In this document: one piece after another, positions 1 through 7,599 of the stretch
Numbering within the stretch: the stretch's first letter is position 1
Layout: every line of letters begins with the position of its first letter
Source: Hyphomicrobiales bacterium
Lineage (GTDB): Bacteria; Pseudomonadota; Alphaproteobacteria; Rhizobiales; JAJFHR01
Assembly: GCA_021775475.1 (NCBI GenBank)
Contig: JAJFHS010000066.1
Coordinates: 1-45,376, forward strand
DNA length: 45,376 bases
Direction of reading: 5' to 3'
The notes under the pieces: model-generated
What the model was told of the DNA's origin: nothing
Seen by the model: the letters and a program-made list of their open reading frames with translations, nothing else
The model's database searches: none
Position numbers and translations under genes: made by a program

Positions 1-137
1 TCTCTGGCCAGAAGAATGCCAAGCCGACGATAGCCAAACCGACGGCGCTCATCGGCCAGTTCCCGCAATCGTTTGCGCAAGACATCATCGCTTCGCTCCT
101 GCTTGCAATACTGGAATGTTGACCGCTCAAGACCGGC
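1..137 (-). mobile_element. IS3-family transposase OrfB fragment, left edge of window
   Basis: Read on the minus strand, the last roughly 45 codons before the window edge give a stretch with STFQYCKQERSDD, RKRLRELADERRRFGYRRL and GILLAR. This is the typical N-terminal part of IS3-family OrfB transposases, just before the DDE catalytic core. OrfA and the first part of OrfB are absent: the similarity starts abruptly near position 137, inside another reading frame. The element continues beyond the window edge. A second OrfB fragment in the same orientation closes the other end of the window. Confidence 0.8.
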
Positions 138-452
138 CAACTGGTTCACTTCCGCCCTCGTGTAGGTATCAATAGGCCGGTCTCCCAACAGCTTGATCAT
201 GTAACCAACGGCTCGATCGGCAGCCTGAGCAAACCTTACAGAACGCCCTTCCCCTTTGACCCGAAGGTACAGCTCTTTGGCTTCAGACAAATATGGAGCG
301 GACGAAACAGTCGGTTGGGCTGTAGCTACGTCTACCAAGAACCGTGAAAATGGGTCACTGGAAGATCGCCACCGTAACGTCAACCAGTCTTCATTCAGTT
401 TAGCAATAAGGGAATCGGCAACATCCTCTAGGGTTCGTTTCTCCCAACTCAT
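1..452 (-). pseudogene. Integrase-like N-terminal domain fused in frame to IS3 OrfB fragment
   Basis: An open frame starts at an ATG (452) that overlaps the hsdM stop (ATGA), so it is translationally coupled to hsdM. Residues 1-105 resemble the N-terminal SAM-like arm of a tyrosine recombinase (a YLRVKGEGR stretch, then GDRPIDTYTRAEVNQL). From about residue 106 the sequence becomes IS3 OrfB without a stop. The original gene was therefore probably a recombinase or other protein between hsdM and the rest of a type I restriction locus, cut by an IS3 insertion or recombination. hsdS and hsdR are not visible. The integrase-like assignment rests on pattern memory and is tentative; the IS part is firm. 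Confidence 0.55.
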
Positions 453-2506
453 ACGCCCAACTCTTCAAAATTCTTTTTAATTGTCGCTGCCAGTTCAACG
501 GCCTCTGTATTCAGTCCTTCAATCTCAATATGAATGTCTCGCAAGGTAGCCTCAAAATCAAAATCTTTATCTTCCACTTCCGGTGCTACACCCACATAGC
601 GCCCCGGCGTCAGGCTCCAATCGTTAGCTTCCAGTTCTTTCCGATCGACCAATTTCACAAGTCCCTCGACATCGCGAAGCTCAGCTTCCGGGAAGCGATC
701 TTGCAGCCATCGTGCCTGCTGCCAAAAGTAGCGTGGATGCTTCAATACCTCGACCGACTTTTTTCGTACTTCGTCAAGTGTCTTCAGTGGACTACCGCGC
801 CCGTTCTTTTTCGTAGCGTCAGAAATACGAGATAATAGCTTGTAGAGGTAATCCACCTGCCGGATCAGGTCGCGGCTGGCGTCGGCCAGCGGTACAGCCT
901 TTTCTGCAAAGGCCTTGAGAGTGTCGTTATTCTTCTTTGCACTCTGCCAAGCGTTCCCGAGTTCCTTCGCCTTTGCCTCGAACGCCTCCACGTCATCGCC
1001 AAATATGACCTTGGCGGTCTTAATCTCATCAATCGTTTTAGACAGCTCACCGGGAAGCTCACCATTTTCATGTTTCGCCACAGCATCAGCGAACGCATCG
1101 GCAAAAACATTGAGTGGACCGACAACCTTTTCAGATTCCTCAATCATTCGGCTGAGATGCTCTGCAATGAGAGCAACGAAGCGCTCCGACTGTTCGCGAT
1201 AGAGCCAGACGATGGCCGCGAGATTCTTTTGCTGTTCCGGTGTAAAATCGTAAATCTTACGATTTACTTTACGGTGCACATTGCGTGCATCAATCATCAG
1301 AACCGTGTCACACTTTTCTTCGGGCCTGTTTTTATCTAGGAACCATAGCTCGCAGGGCACTGTGCGTGTGTAGAAAAAGCCCGAGCGGATCGCCATCATC
1401 ACATCCACATGACCGGATTTGATCAATTTCCCCCGAACCTTGGCTTCGCCACCTCCCGCAGATGAAGCTTGTGAAGACATAACGAACCCAGCCCGGCCTT
1501 TTTTGTTCAGATAGCTGTCAAAATAGGAAATCCAGAGATAGTTGCCGTTCGAGACCTTGCCTTTGTTATTCACTCCCGGCAGGCCATAGGGCAGGCGCGG
1601 ATCGTTCTTCACTTTTTCTGCGCCCACTTCGTCCACATTGAACGGTGGATTAGCCATCACGAAATCACATTTACCAAGAAGCTCATGTGGGTCTTCGTAA
1701 AAGCTAATAGCTTTCTGAATGTTGCCTTCGAGTCCATGAACGGCAAGGTTCATATTGGCGAGACGAATCGTTGTCGGATTTTTCTCCATTCCATAGAAAG
1801 TTGCCCGTTCGGTGGGGTTCTCTTGCATTCGCTCGATGAAATGCGCGCTTTGAACAAACATGCCACCCGACCCACAGGCTGGATCAAGAACCTTCCCATG
1901 GTCCGGCTCGATGACATTGACAATCGTCTGGACCAACGAAACCGGCGTGAAGAACTCTCCCCCGTCATGGGCCTTCTGGTCGGCAAACTGGGTAAGGAAA
2001 TACTCATAGATACGCCCAAAGATGTCGCCGTTGGCGCGCTTGAGTGCAGGGTCGTTGAAGGTACGCAGTATTTGCCCCAGAACGTCATTGTCGAGTTCCT
2101 GATATTCAGCTTTCGGCAGTGCACCACGCAGAACCTCATAATCCTTTTCGATCCCTTCCATGGCGTCAATAATGGCTTGGGCGCGATCGGTGGCATCTGG
2201 CAGTTCCACTAGGTAGTCGAATTGAGCTTCAGGCCTGAGAAAAATTGCGCCTTTTTGTGAGAAATCTTCTTTGGTGAGTGGCCGTGTTTTGCCGCCACGC
2301 TTTGGGAGCGTCGCTTCAATCTCATCCTTGATTTTGAGGAAACGGCTATACCCATGCCGTAGGAAGATCAGCCCCATCACCGGCAAGAAATATTCGTTGC
2401 TGGCGAAGTTTGAATTGGCGCGCAGATTATCCGCACTGGACCAAAGCCGCTTCTCGATCTCCCCGATATGTTCCAATTGTGATTCCTCTTGTTGTTTTTC
2501 GGTCAT
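449..2506 (-). CDS. hsdM: Type I restriction-modification system methyltransferase subunit HsdM
   Basis: Encodes a 685-residue N6-adenine DNA methyltransferase of type I restriction systems, which modifies host DNA together with the specificity subunit HsdS. Residues about 10-180 match the helical HsdM N-terminal domain. The S-adenosylmethionine motif VLDPACGSGG lies at 206-215 and the catalytic motif NPPF at 286-289. A long charged helical stretch (about 470-600) makes it longer than the roughly 500-residue E. coli type and like the long HsdM forms. The start has a good ribosome site (AAAGG) and a 17-bp palindrome upstream. The next reading frame overlaps its stop but is broken, and no hsdS or hsdR is in the window, so the modification partner is not visible. 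Confidence 0.92.
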   Translation of the reverse strand: MTEKQQEESQLEHIGEIEKRLWSSADNLRANSNFASNEYFLPVMGLIFLRHGYSRFLKIKDEIEATLPKRGGKTRPLTKEDFSQKGAIFLRPEAQFDYLVELPDATDRAQAIIDAMEGIEKDYEVLRGALPKAEYQELDNDVLGQILRTFNDPALKRANGDIFGRIYEYFLTQFADQKAHDGGEFFTPVSLVQTIVNVIEPDHGKVLDPACGSGGMFVQSAHFIERMQENPTERATFYGMEKNPTTIRLANMNLAVHGLEGNIQKAISFYEDPHELLGKCDFVMANPPFNVDEVGAEKVKNDPRLPYGLPGVNNKGKVSNGNYLWISYFDSYLNKKGRAGFVMSSQASSAGGGEAKVRGKLIKSGHVDVMMAIRSGFFYTRTVPCELWFLDKNRPEEKCDTVLMIDARNVHRKVNRKIYDFTPEQQKNLAAIVWLYREQSERFVALIAEHLSRMIEESEKVVGPLNVFADAFADAVAKHENGELPGELSKTIDEIKTAKVIFGDDVEAFEAKAKELGNAWQSAKKNNDTLKAFAEKAVPLADASRDLIRQVDYLYKLLSRISDATKKNGRGSPLKTLDEVRKKSVEVLKHPRYFWQQARWLQDRFPEAELRDVEGLVKLVDRKELEANDWSLTPGRYVGVAPEVEDKDFDFEATLRDIHIEIEGLNTEAVELAATIKKNFEELGV

Positions 2507-2527
2507 AGACCTTTGAATTGTAAGTTA

Positions 2528-2544
2528 TTGTTATGAAATAACAA
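2528..2544. promoter_or_regulatory. 17-bp palindrome upstream of hsdM, possible operator
   Basis: TTGTTAT, three bases, then ATAACAA: a perfect inverted repeat 22 bp upstream of the hsdM start in an AT-rich spacer. The position suits a repressor site controlling hsdM. No regulator gene next to it is visible. Confidence 0.45.
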
Positions 2545-2610
2545 AGCATTCATCAATATTAACCTTCAAATCACACAGGGTTTTTTTGAGATTTTCTTAT
2601 ACTTTTCCGC

Positions 2611-2814
2611 TCATTTTGCTTCTTGAATGCCATCAAGCGCACTGGCAATCGTTCCGGCAATCCGTTCAGATGCCCGTTTTAGCGGATCATTGTCGAGATG
2701 CGCATATCGCGCCGTTGTTGCCGCTTGCGTATGACCGAGAAGCTTACCAACAATTGGAAGCCCCATGCCGCCAGCCGCGCCAACACTTGCAAACGAATGA
2801 CGCAGATCATGAAT
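2611..2814 (-). pseudogene. C-terminal fragment of tyrosine integrase (HxxR...Y part)
   Basis: The last 67 codons of a P4-like tyrosine recombinase are present: IHDLRHSFASVG, then LLGHTQAATTARYAHL with the nucleophilic Tyr, then the C-terminal helix and a stop. Upstream of Ile the frame continues as unrelated sequence, so there is no start and no N-terminal two thirds. The missing part fits exactly the truncated integrase at 43778, which stops being homologous after ...GLDGLR, the residues that normally precede (I/L)HDLRHS. The two pieces lie on opposite strands. Not functional as it stands. Confidence 0.85.
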
Positions 2815-2830
2815 ACCAGAAGAGAGAGAC

Positions 2831-4357
2831 GTGCCTGATGGCCTTACCCTTGGTTCAATTCCCTTTGATGACGACAATCCCGAAGGGTTGGACGTTTGTT
2901 TCAAGGGGGAAGGTCACTTGCTTACAGTTGCACCTACCCGTTCAGGCAAGGGTCAGCGTTACATTATTCCTAATTTACTGAAATACTTAGGCCCGGCAAT
3001 CATTCTTGACCCCAAAGGAGAGAATTATCGTGAGACTGCTGAAAGGCGGGCTATGTTCGGTCCGGTGTTTAAATTTGACCCTTTTGAACTCATTGGGCCA
3101 AGTGACAGTTACAACCCATTGGCCGTTGTGAATCGTTGGGAGGATGCCGTTTCACTTGCTGATCTTCTGGTGGTACCGACAAGTCGGGATAAATTTTGGG
3201 ATGCGGCAGGCAAGGAACTCCTTGCCGGTTTAATTTACTATGTCCGCCAGCAACATGACCCGAAAAAACGAAATATGGCCGAGATTGTTCGGCATTTGTC
3301 GCTAGGCAAAACCGGGTTGGAAAAGCTGGCCAAGACACTTCAAAAGGCCAAAGACGAACGTCTTCGCCTGCTGGGCAACCGCATCGACGCCGAGCCTGAA
3401 AATCTGTTCTTGAGTATTCTTGCAACCCTTCGGGCGCAACTTGATATCTGGTTGACAGACGCCATTTCAAAAACCAGCTCTGCCACATCTTCAGACTGGG
3501 ATATGAACCTCCTGTGGGAGTTGGATCGCAACACCGTCAATACCGCGTCACTTTTTGAAGGATCGCTCGGACCACGGATAGAAGCAGGTGAACGCATCCC
3601 AGGTGGATCACCTACGATCTACCTTGTGATACCGCCGGAAAAAATTGAAGCATACAGTTCTGTTTTGCGCGTGATGATTGGTCAGCACATCAATCAGATT
3701 ATAGAAATTCACGGGGCACACTTAAGTGAACTGGAAAATGATCCAGAAGCCACCGCCGATGCAGTGGAACGCATGTTTAGGTGTCCGCGATGGCCTTGGT
3801 TGTTTGTGCTCGATGAATTGCCACAACTGGGATATCTTTCCGAAATCGAGCGCGGCGTGTCAATTGTCGGTGGGGTTGATATCAGACTATGGCTGATCAC
3901 CCAGGACATGGCGCAATTGAGCGAAGTTTATCCGCGCTGGGAATCGATCATGGCTAACTGCAAGGGGCAGATTTTCTTCCAGCCCAATGATCAAAAGACA
4001 GCGGATATAATTTCAACGCGGCTTGGTTCGTCCAAAAACCTGTGGGGAGACGATGAGCCCCTTGCCACACCAAAGGATTTAATGGGGCCGGATTTTGCTG
4101 ATAAAGATGTGGTTGTCTTTGCAACGCAAAAACCTATCAAAGCGAATTTACCTGAGCAGGCTTATAATGATGATGCATTGAAAAACTTTATTCGAGAAGA
4201 GCTGGAGCAATGGAACGCTGCAACACCTCAATGGGAAGAAGAGGCGCGCGCACTCTGGTATCCAAAGGATTTGGAACATAATGTCCCAACGTCTGATGAC
4301 GACGAAAGTAATAAGAAACCTTCTGACGTGCCACGGCCACCTGATTTTGACGAGTAG
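2831..4357 (+). CDS. VirD4/TraG-like conjugative coupling protein, probably 5'-truncated
   Basis: A 508-residue ATPase of the type IV secretion coupling-protein family, which links the relaxosome to the secretion channel. Walker A APTRSGKG is at residues 34-41 and a Walker B-like FVLDELPQLG near 323-332. The N-terminal membrane segments expected of VirD4 proteins are missing: homology begins almost at the first codon, directly after the breakpoint at 2814/2815. The frame is open upstream of GTG 2831 only through breakpoint sequence. It is therefore probably a fragment left by rearrangement. It differs clearly from the TraG of the main trb operon and belongs to the left neighbouring element. 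Confidence 0.8.
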   Translation: MPDGLTLGSIPFDDDNPEGLDVCFKGEGHLLTVAPTRSGKGQRYIIPNLLKYLGPAIILDPKGENYRETAERRAMFGPVFKFDPFELIGPSDSYNPLAVVNRWEDAVSLADLLVVPTSRDKFWDAAGKELLAGLIYYVRQQHDPKKRNMAEIVRHLSLGKTGLEKLAKTLQKAKDERLRLLGNRIDAEPENLFLSILATLRAQLDIWLTDAISKTSSATSSDWDMNLLWELDRNTVNTASLFEGSLGPRIEAGERIPGGSPTIYLVIPPEKIEAYSSVLRVMIGQHINQIIEIHGAHLSELENDPEATADAVERMFRCPRWPWLFVLDELPQLGYLSEIERGVSIVGGVDIRLWLITQDMAQLSEVYPRWESIMANCKGQIFFQPNDQKTADIISTRLGSSKNLWGDDEPLATPKDLMGPDFADKDVVVFATQKPIKANLPEQAYNDDALKNFIREELEQWNAATPQWEEEARALWYPKDLEHNVPTSDDDESNKKPSDVPRPPDFDE

Positions 4358-4365
4358 CAATCAGC

Positions 4366-4468
4366 TTTCATCCGTGTGAGTTAAATTCACGCAACTAACA
4401 TATTTTCAAATTTTGTTAGATAAATCCTTGCATGTTTCATCCGTGTTAGTTACTTTGAATTAAGTAAC
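4366..4468. promoter_or_regulatory. Direct repeats and inverted repeat upstream of fic
   Basis: Two 18-bp direct repeats (TTTCATCCGTGTgAGTTA and TTTCATCCGTGTtAGTTA, one mismatch) at 4366-4383 and 4435-4452. The second overlaps a perfect 7-bp inverted repeat GTTACTT/AAGTAAC (4449-4468) ending 22 bp before the fic start. This looks like a repressor-binding region; Fic proteins with a C-terminal winged helix could bind it themselves, which is inference. Confidence 0.5.
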
Positions 4469-4490
4469 AAAATATGGAAAAACGTGAGTA

Positions 4491-5669
4491 ATGACTGTAG
4501 GGCATCAAAATGAACGTATTGGCAGGCAGGTAAAATGCTCCGCTGTAGGCGGTGAGCATTATACGGCCTATGTACCAAAAAACCTGCCGCCTGTTCCACC
4601 CTTGGACATGGATGAACTTTACCCGCTTCTTGATCAGGCAAGCACAGCGATTGGCCGTCTCGATGGCATGAGTATGGTTTTGCCCGACCCGTCCTTGTTT
4701 CTCTATATGTATATCCGTAAGGAAGCGGTGCTTTCCTCGCAGATTGAAGGGACGCAATCCTCGCTTTCCGATCTTCTTTTATTTGAATCGGCAGAAGCCC
4801 CCGGCGCACCAATGGATGATGTGACAGAAGTTTCCTGTTACGTCTCAGCCATGAACTACGGCCTTGAGCGACTAAAGGACTTTCCAATGTCCTTACGCCT
4901 GATCCGTGAAATCCATGCCGAGTTGATGAACAATGCAAGGGGCGGCAATAAAATGCCCGGTGAGTTTCGCACCTCGCAAAACTGGATTGGCGGCACACGC
5001 CCCGGCAACGCCCGCTTTGTTCCCCCGCCTCCTGAACAGCTCATGGAATGTCTTGGCGCATTTGAGATTTTTCTACATGATGAAAGTGTCAAAATGCCTG
5101 CTTTGGTCAAAGCGGCATTGGCGCATGTGCAATTTGAAACCATCCATCCATTTCTCGATGGCAATGGTCGCTTGGGGCGGTTGCTCATCACCTTCATCCT
5201 GTGCATGGAAGGCGTTCTGAAAGAACCCTTGCTGTATCTCAGCCTCTATTTCAAAGCCAATCGGCAAGAGTATTACGACCACCTGCAATCTGTCAGGGAA
5301 ACGGGTGATTGGGAAAGCTGGGTCAAATTCTTCCTAACCGGTGTCATTGAGACGGCAACACAGGCAACAGAAACGGCACAAACCATCATCGCCCTGTTTA
5401 ACACTGATCGTACGACCATCGAGACATCAGGAAAGTCGACGGCTGGCGTTTTGTCAGTACACCAGTTTTTGCAGCGCCACCCCATTACCAATACAACCAA
5501 GATCAAAGAAGGGTGCAACGTATCGCTGCCAACTGTGTTGCGGGCGCTGACAACACTTGAGGTGCTGGGCATTGTGCATGAGATCACCGGCAAAGATCGC
5601 AACAAGATTTTTGCGTATCAGGAATATCTCACCATTCTGGGCAAGGGTACTGAGCCAATCAGAGGATAA
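4491..5669 (+). CDS. Fic-family AMP-transferase with self-inhibitory motif and C-terminal winged helix
   Basis: A 392-residue class II Fic protein that would transfer AMP (or a related group) to hydroxyl side chains of target proteins. The catalytic motif HPFLDGNGRLGR is at 219-230. The N-terminal inhibitory helix motif (S/T)xxxE(G/N) reads SSQIEG at 82-87 and would hold the enzyme inactive until released. The C-terminal part (about 310-380) looks like a winged-helix domain. Length and domain order match the Shewanella Fic protein group, some of which (SoFic) are reported as antiphage. It sits between the truncated coupling gene and the att site, as cargo at the end of the left element. Start ATG 4491 follows a weak ribosome site. 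Confidence 0.9.
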   Translation: MTVGHQNERIGRQVKCSAVGGEHYTAYVPKNLPPVPPLDMDELYPLLDQASTAIGRLDGMSMVLPDPSLFLYMYIRKEAVLSSQIEGTQSSLSDLLLFESAEAPGAPMDDVTEVSCYVSAMNYGLERLKDFPMSLRLIREIHAELMNNARGGNKMPGEFRTSQNWIGGTRPGNARFVPPPPEQLMECLGAFEIFLHDESVKMPALVKAALAHVQFETIHPFLDGNGRLGRLLITFILCMEGVLKEPLLYLSLYFKANRQEYYDHLQSVRETGDWESWVKFFLTGVIETATQATETAQTIIALFNTDRTTIETSGKSTAGVLSVHQFLQRHPITNTTKIKEGCNVSLPTVLRALTTLEVLGIVHEITGKDRNKIFAYQEYLTILGKGTEPIRG

Positions 5670-5843
5670 GCTCTGTTCGCCGTGAACGTTTGGTGGCAAG
5701 AGGCCGCCTGCCAGCCTCATAGGATCATCGAAATAAATTTTTGTATTCCAAATGGCCTGCTATCCAAAAAATGATCTGTGGAGCGTTTGGCGAAGGCTGA
5801 TCGTGGGAAACTATTGAAAATTGTTGGTGATATTCAATTCGTA

Positions 5844-5863
5844 CTGTCCCCCATCTGTCCCCC
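5844..5863. repeat. Arm-type integrase binding repeats of the left element
   Basis: CTGTCCCCCATCTGTCCCCC is two units with an 11-bp period, ending 66 bp before the att core. The GTGACTACATA repeats lie at exactly the same 66-bp distance before the right att core. The sequence differs from the arms of both integrases in the window, so it should belong to a third integrase specificity. Confidence 0.6.
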
Positions 5864-5871
5864 GAACGCAC

Positions 5872-5902
5872 AAAAGCCCCGATTTGGCAATCGAGGCTTT
5901 TT
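5872..5902. terminator. Bidirectional terminator beside att core
   Basis: AAAAGCC-C-CGATT, loop TGGC, AATCG-A-GGCTTTTT: an 11-12 bp stem with one mismatch, with a T tract on each side. It lies 27 bp beyond the 3' end of the minus-strand tRNA fragment, so it may be the terminator of the tRNA-fMet gene carried along with the att core. Confidence 0.7.
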
Positions 5903-5929
5903 GTTAAATCGTTGTATTTACTTGGTAAT

Positions 5930-5977
5930 TTTGGTTGCGGGGGTAGGATTTGAACCTACGACCTTCAGGTTATGAGT
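5930..5977 (-). other. attL core: 3' part of initiator tRNA-fMet gene
   Basis: 48 bp identical to 43563-43610. On the minus strand it begins ACTCATAACC (anticodon loop with CAT), continues GAAGGTCGTAGGTTCAAATC (T arm) and ends CCCCCGCAACCA, the hallmark 3' end of initiator tRNA-fMet. The D arm and 5' acceptor strand are missing, so this is a duplicated att core and not a working tRNA gene. It marks the left boundary of the ICE. Confidence 0.85.
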
Positions 5978-6095
5978 TGAAAAAATAGCCGTTTCTGACG
6001 ATTTCCCCAAATGGATGTTTGTGCATTAACATATTGTTTTTATTATGTTATAGTGAATTTCTTATTCCTTACGATTGATACCAGTTCCTTCTACG

Positions 6096-6115
6096 GTGAC
6101 TACATAGTGACTACA
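6096..6115. repeat. Left arm-type repeats of the ICE
   Basis: GTGACTACATAGTGACTACA, two units with an 11-bp period, 118 bp after the att core and just upstream of the integrase start. The same 20 bp occur at 43477-43496 near the right end. P4-like integrases bind such arm sites with their N-terminal domain. Confidence 0.65.
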
Positions 6116-6138
6116 TGGGAGGATGTGACGAGGTTATA

Positions 6139-7401
6139 ATGGCCGTTGCTCGAATTACAAAAAGGCTAGTCGATAGCTTGCAGAAAACAGGCAAGCAATA
6201 TCTATTTTATGACGAAGGCCTCACTGGCTTTGGTGTTCGTGTCACACCAAGCGGCCACCGTGCTTTTATTATTGAATACCGACCAGGTGAAGGCGGGAGG
6301 CGCGTTCGTATGAAGCGATTGGTTCTGGGTGCTGTCGGCGCTCTTACTTGCGATCAGGCGCGAAACCTTGCCCGAACAAAACTGGCTTCGGCCCGACTGG
6401 GTGAAGATCCAGCTGCAGAACGAGAAAAGAAAAGACTTACACCTAAATTCGAAGAGTTTGGTAAACGCTATCTTGATGAAGAAGCCGTCCGCCGTCTGAA
6501 ACCATCAACCATCTGCAACTACGAAATCAATCTTCGTAAGCACGCAAATCCACATATCGGAAAATTGAAAATAACTGAAATTGCTCGTGCCGATGTCATT
6601 CGAATGCATAACACCGTAGGTGAAAAATCAAAGGTCATGGCTAATCGAACCTTGGAGACAATTTCTTCTGTATTTCGCTATGCTCAAGACAAAGGGTTGG
6701 TTGAAGAAAGCCACAACCCAACAAATGGTATTCGTGCTTTTAAAGAACCTCGCCGTGAACGGTTTTTATCAGAAGACGAGTTTGTGCGTCTCGGAGCCGC
6801 TCTACGACTTGCGGAAACAGAAGGTATCCCCTGGGCAAATCTGACAAAGGAGACACAGTCCAAACACACAGCTAAAGCTGACAGTCAATTCACTGTATTT
6901 TCCAGTGTGGCCATTGATACTATCCGGCTTCTAATTTTTACGGGTTGTCGCTTGCGAGAAATTCTTGACTTAACCTGGAAAGAAGTGGATTTGGAACGTG
7001 GTCTGCTTTTCTTGGCTGACAGTAAAACTGGTGCACGCACCGTGGTGCTCAATCAACTCGCGCATAAAATCCTTGAGCGCCAATTATCAAAGGGCGTTCA
7101 TGTTTTCGCAACTGAATTCGAAGACAAGCCCAGAGCCGATCTCAACAAACCCTGGAGAGCAGTTCGTCGACACGCAGGCCTTGAAGATGTCCGCCTTCAT
7201 GATCTCCGCCATAGTTTTGCATCCGTTGGCGCCAGTGCCGGAATGGGACTTCCCATAGTGGGTGCCCTACTCGGCCATAAACAAGCTGCAACAACGGAAC
7301 GCTACGCACACTTGGATGCCAGTCCACTGCGCCAGGCATCCGATGAGATTGGCGCAAAGATCGCTAAAGCCATGAAACTGGATGAAACACATAGTCTTTA
7401 G
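6139..7401 (+). CDS. int: P4-like tyrosine integrase of the ICE
   Basis: A 420-residue site-specific recombinase that should join the tRNA-fMet att cores. The N-terminal part (1-90, with GLTGFGVRV and an IIEYRPG stretch) is the DUF4102 arm-binding domain; a SAM-like core-binding domain follows (about 105-190). The catalytic domain shows Arg in FTGCRLREIL, Lys in ADSKTGA, HDLRH, a GHKQAATT box and the nucleophile in ERYAHL, so all key residues are present. ATG 6139 (after GAGG) is preferred to the upstream ATG 6115, because MAVARITKRLV matches the usual N-terminus. It is transcribed away from attL, with arm repeats in its promoter region suggesting self-control. Confidence 0.93.
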   Translation: MAVARITKRLVDSLQKTGKQYLFYDEGLTGFGVRVTPSGHRAFIIEYRPGEGGRRVRMKRLVLGAVGALTCDQARNLARTKLASARLGEDPAAEREKKRLTPKFEEFGKRYLDEEAVRRLKPSTICNYEINLRKHANPHIGKLKITEIARADVIRMHNTVGEKSKVMANRTLETISSVFRYAQDKGLVEESHNPTNGIRAFKEPRRERFLSEDEFVRLGAALRLAETEGIPWANLTKETQSKHTAKADSQFTVFSSVAIDTIRLLIFTGCRLREILDLTWKEVDLERGLLFLADSKTGARTVVLNQLAHKILERQLSKGVHVFATEFEDKPRADLNKPWRAVRRHAGLEDVRLHDLRHSFASVGASAGMGLPIVGALLGHKQAATTERYAHLDASPLRQASDEIGAKIAKAMKLDETHSL

Positions 7402-7599
7402 AATGCTCCGAAGGCAGAGGGCACAGGTTCGAATCGCGCCGGATGCATCAAATTTCTCAATAAATACGATACATTGCCGCGGTGTGACTTTTTCCGGCGA
7501 TCACCATATGTGCAAATGGAAGCAATAACCGAACGCTGCCAAGCCAGTTTAGGCCAACTGATGATCAACAGTAGAATTTCAAACACGATTGAGCATTGT

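Noticed and set aside
1685..2212. 175-codon plus-strand frame inside hsdM
   Set aside because: Antisense shadow of well-conserved HsdM motifs; no ribosome site or family pattern.
5778..5975. Open frame ending ..VAGVGFEPTTFRL
   Set aside because: This is the well-known false translation of a tRNA 3' end; the region is terminator plus att core.
7410..7452. T-arm-like GGTTCGAAT sequence after the integrase gene
   Set aside because: The bases on either side do not form a T stem and no acceptor or anticodon arm is present; not a tRNA or att site.
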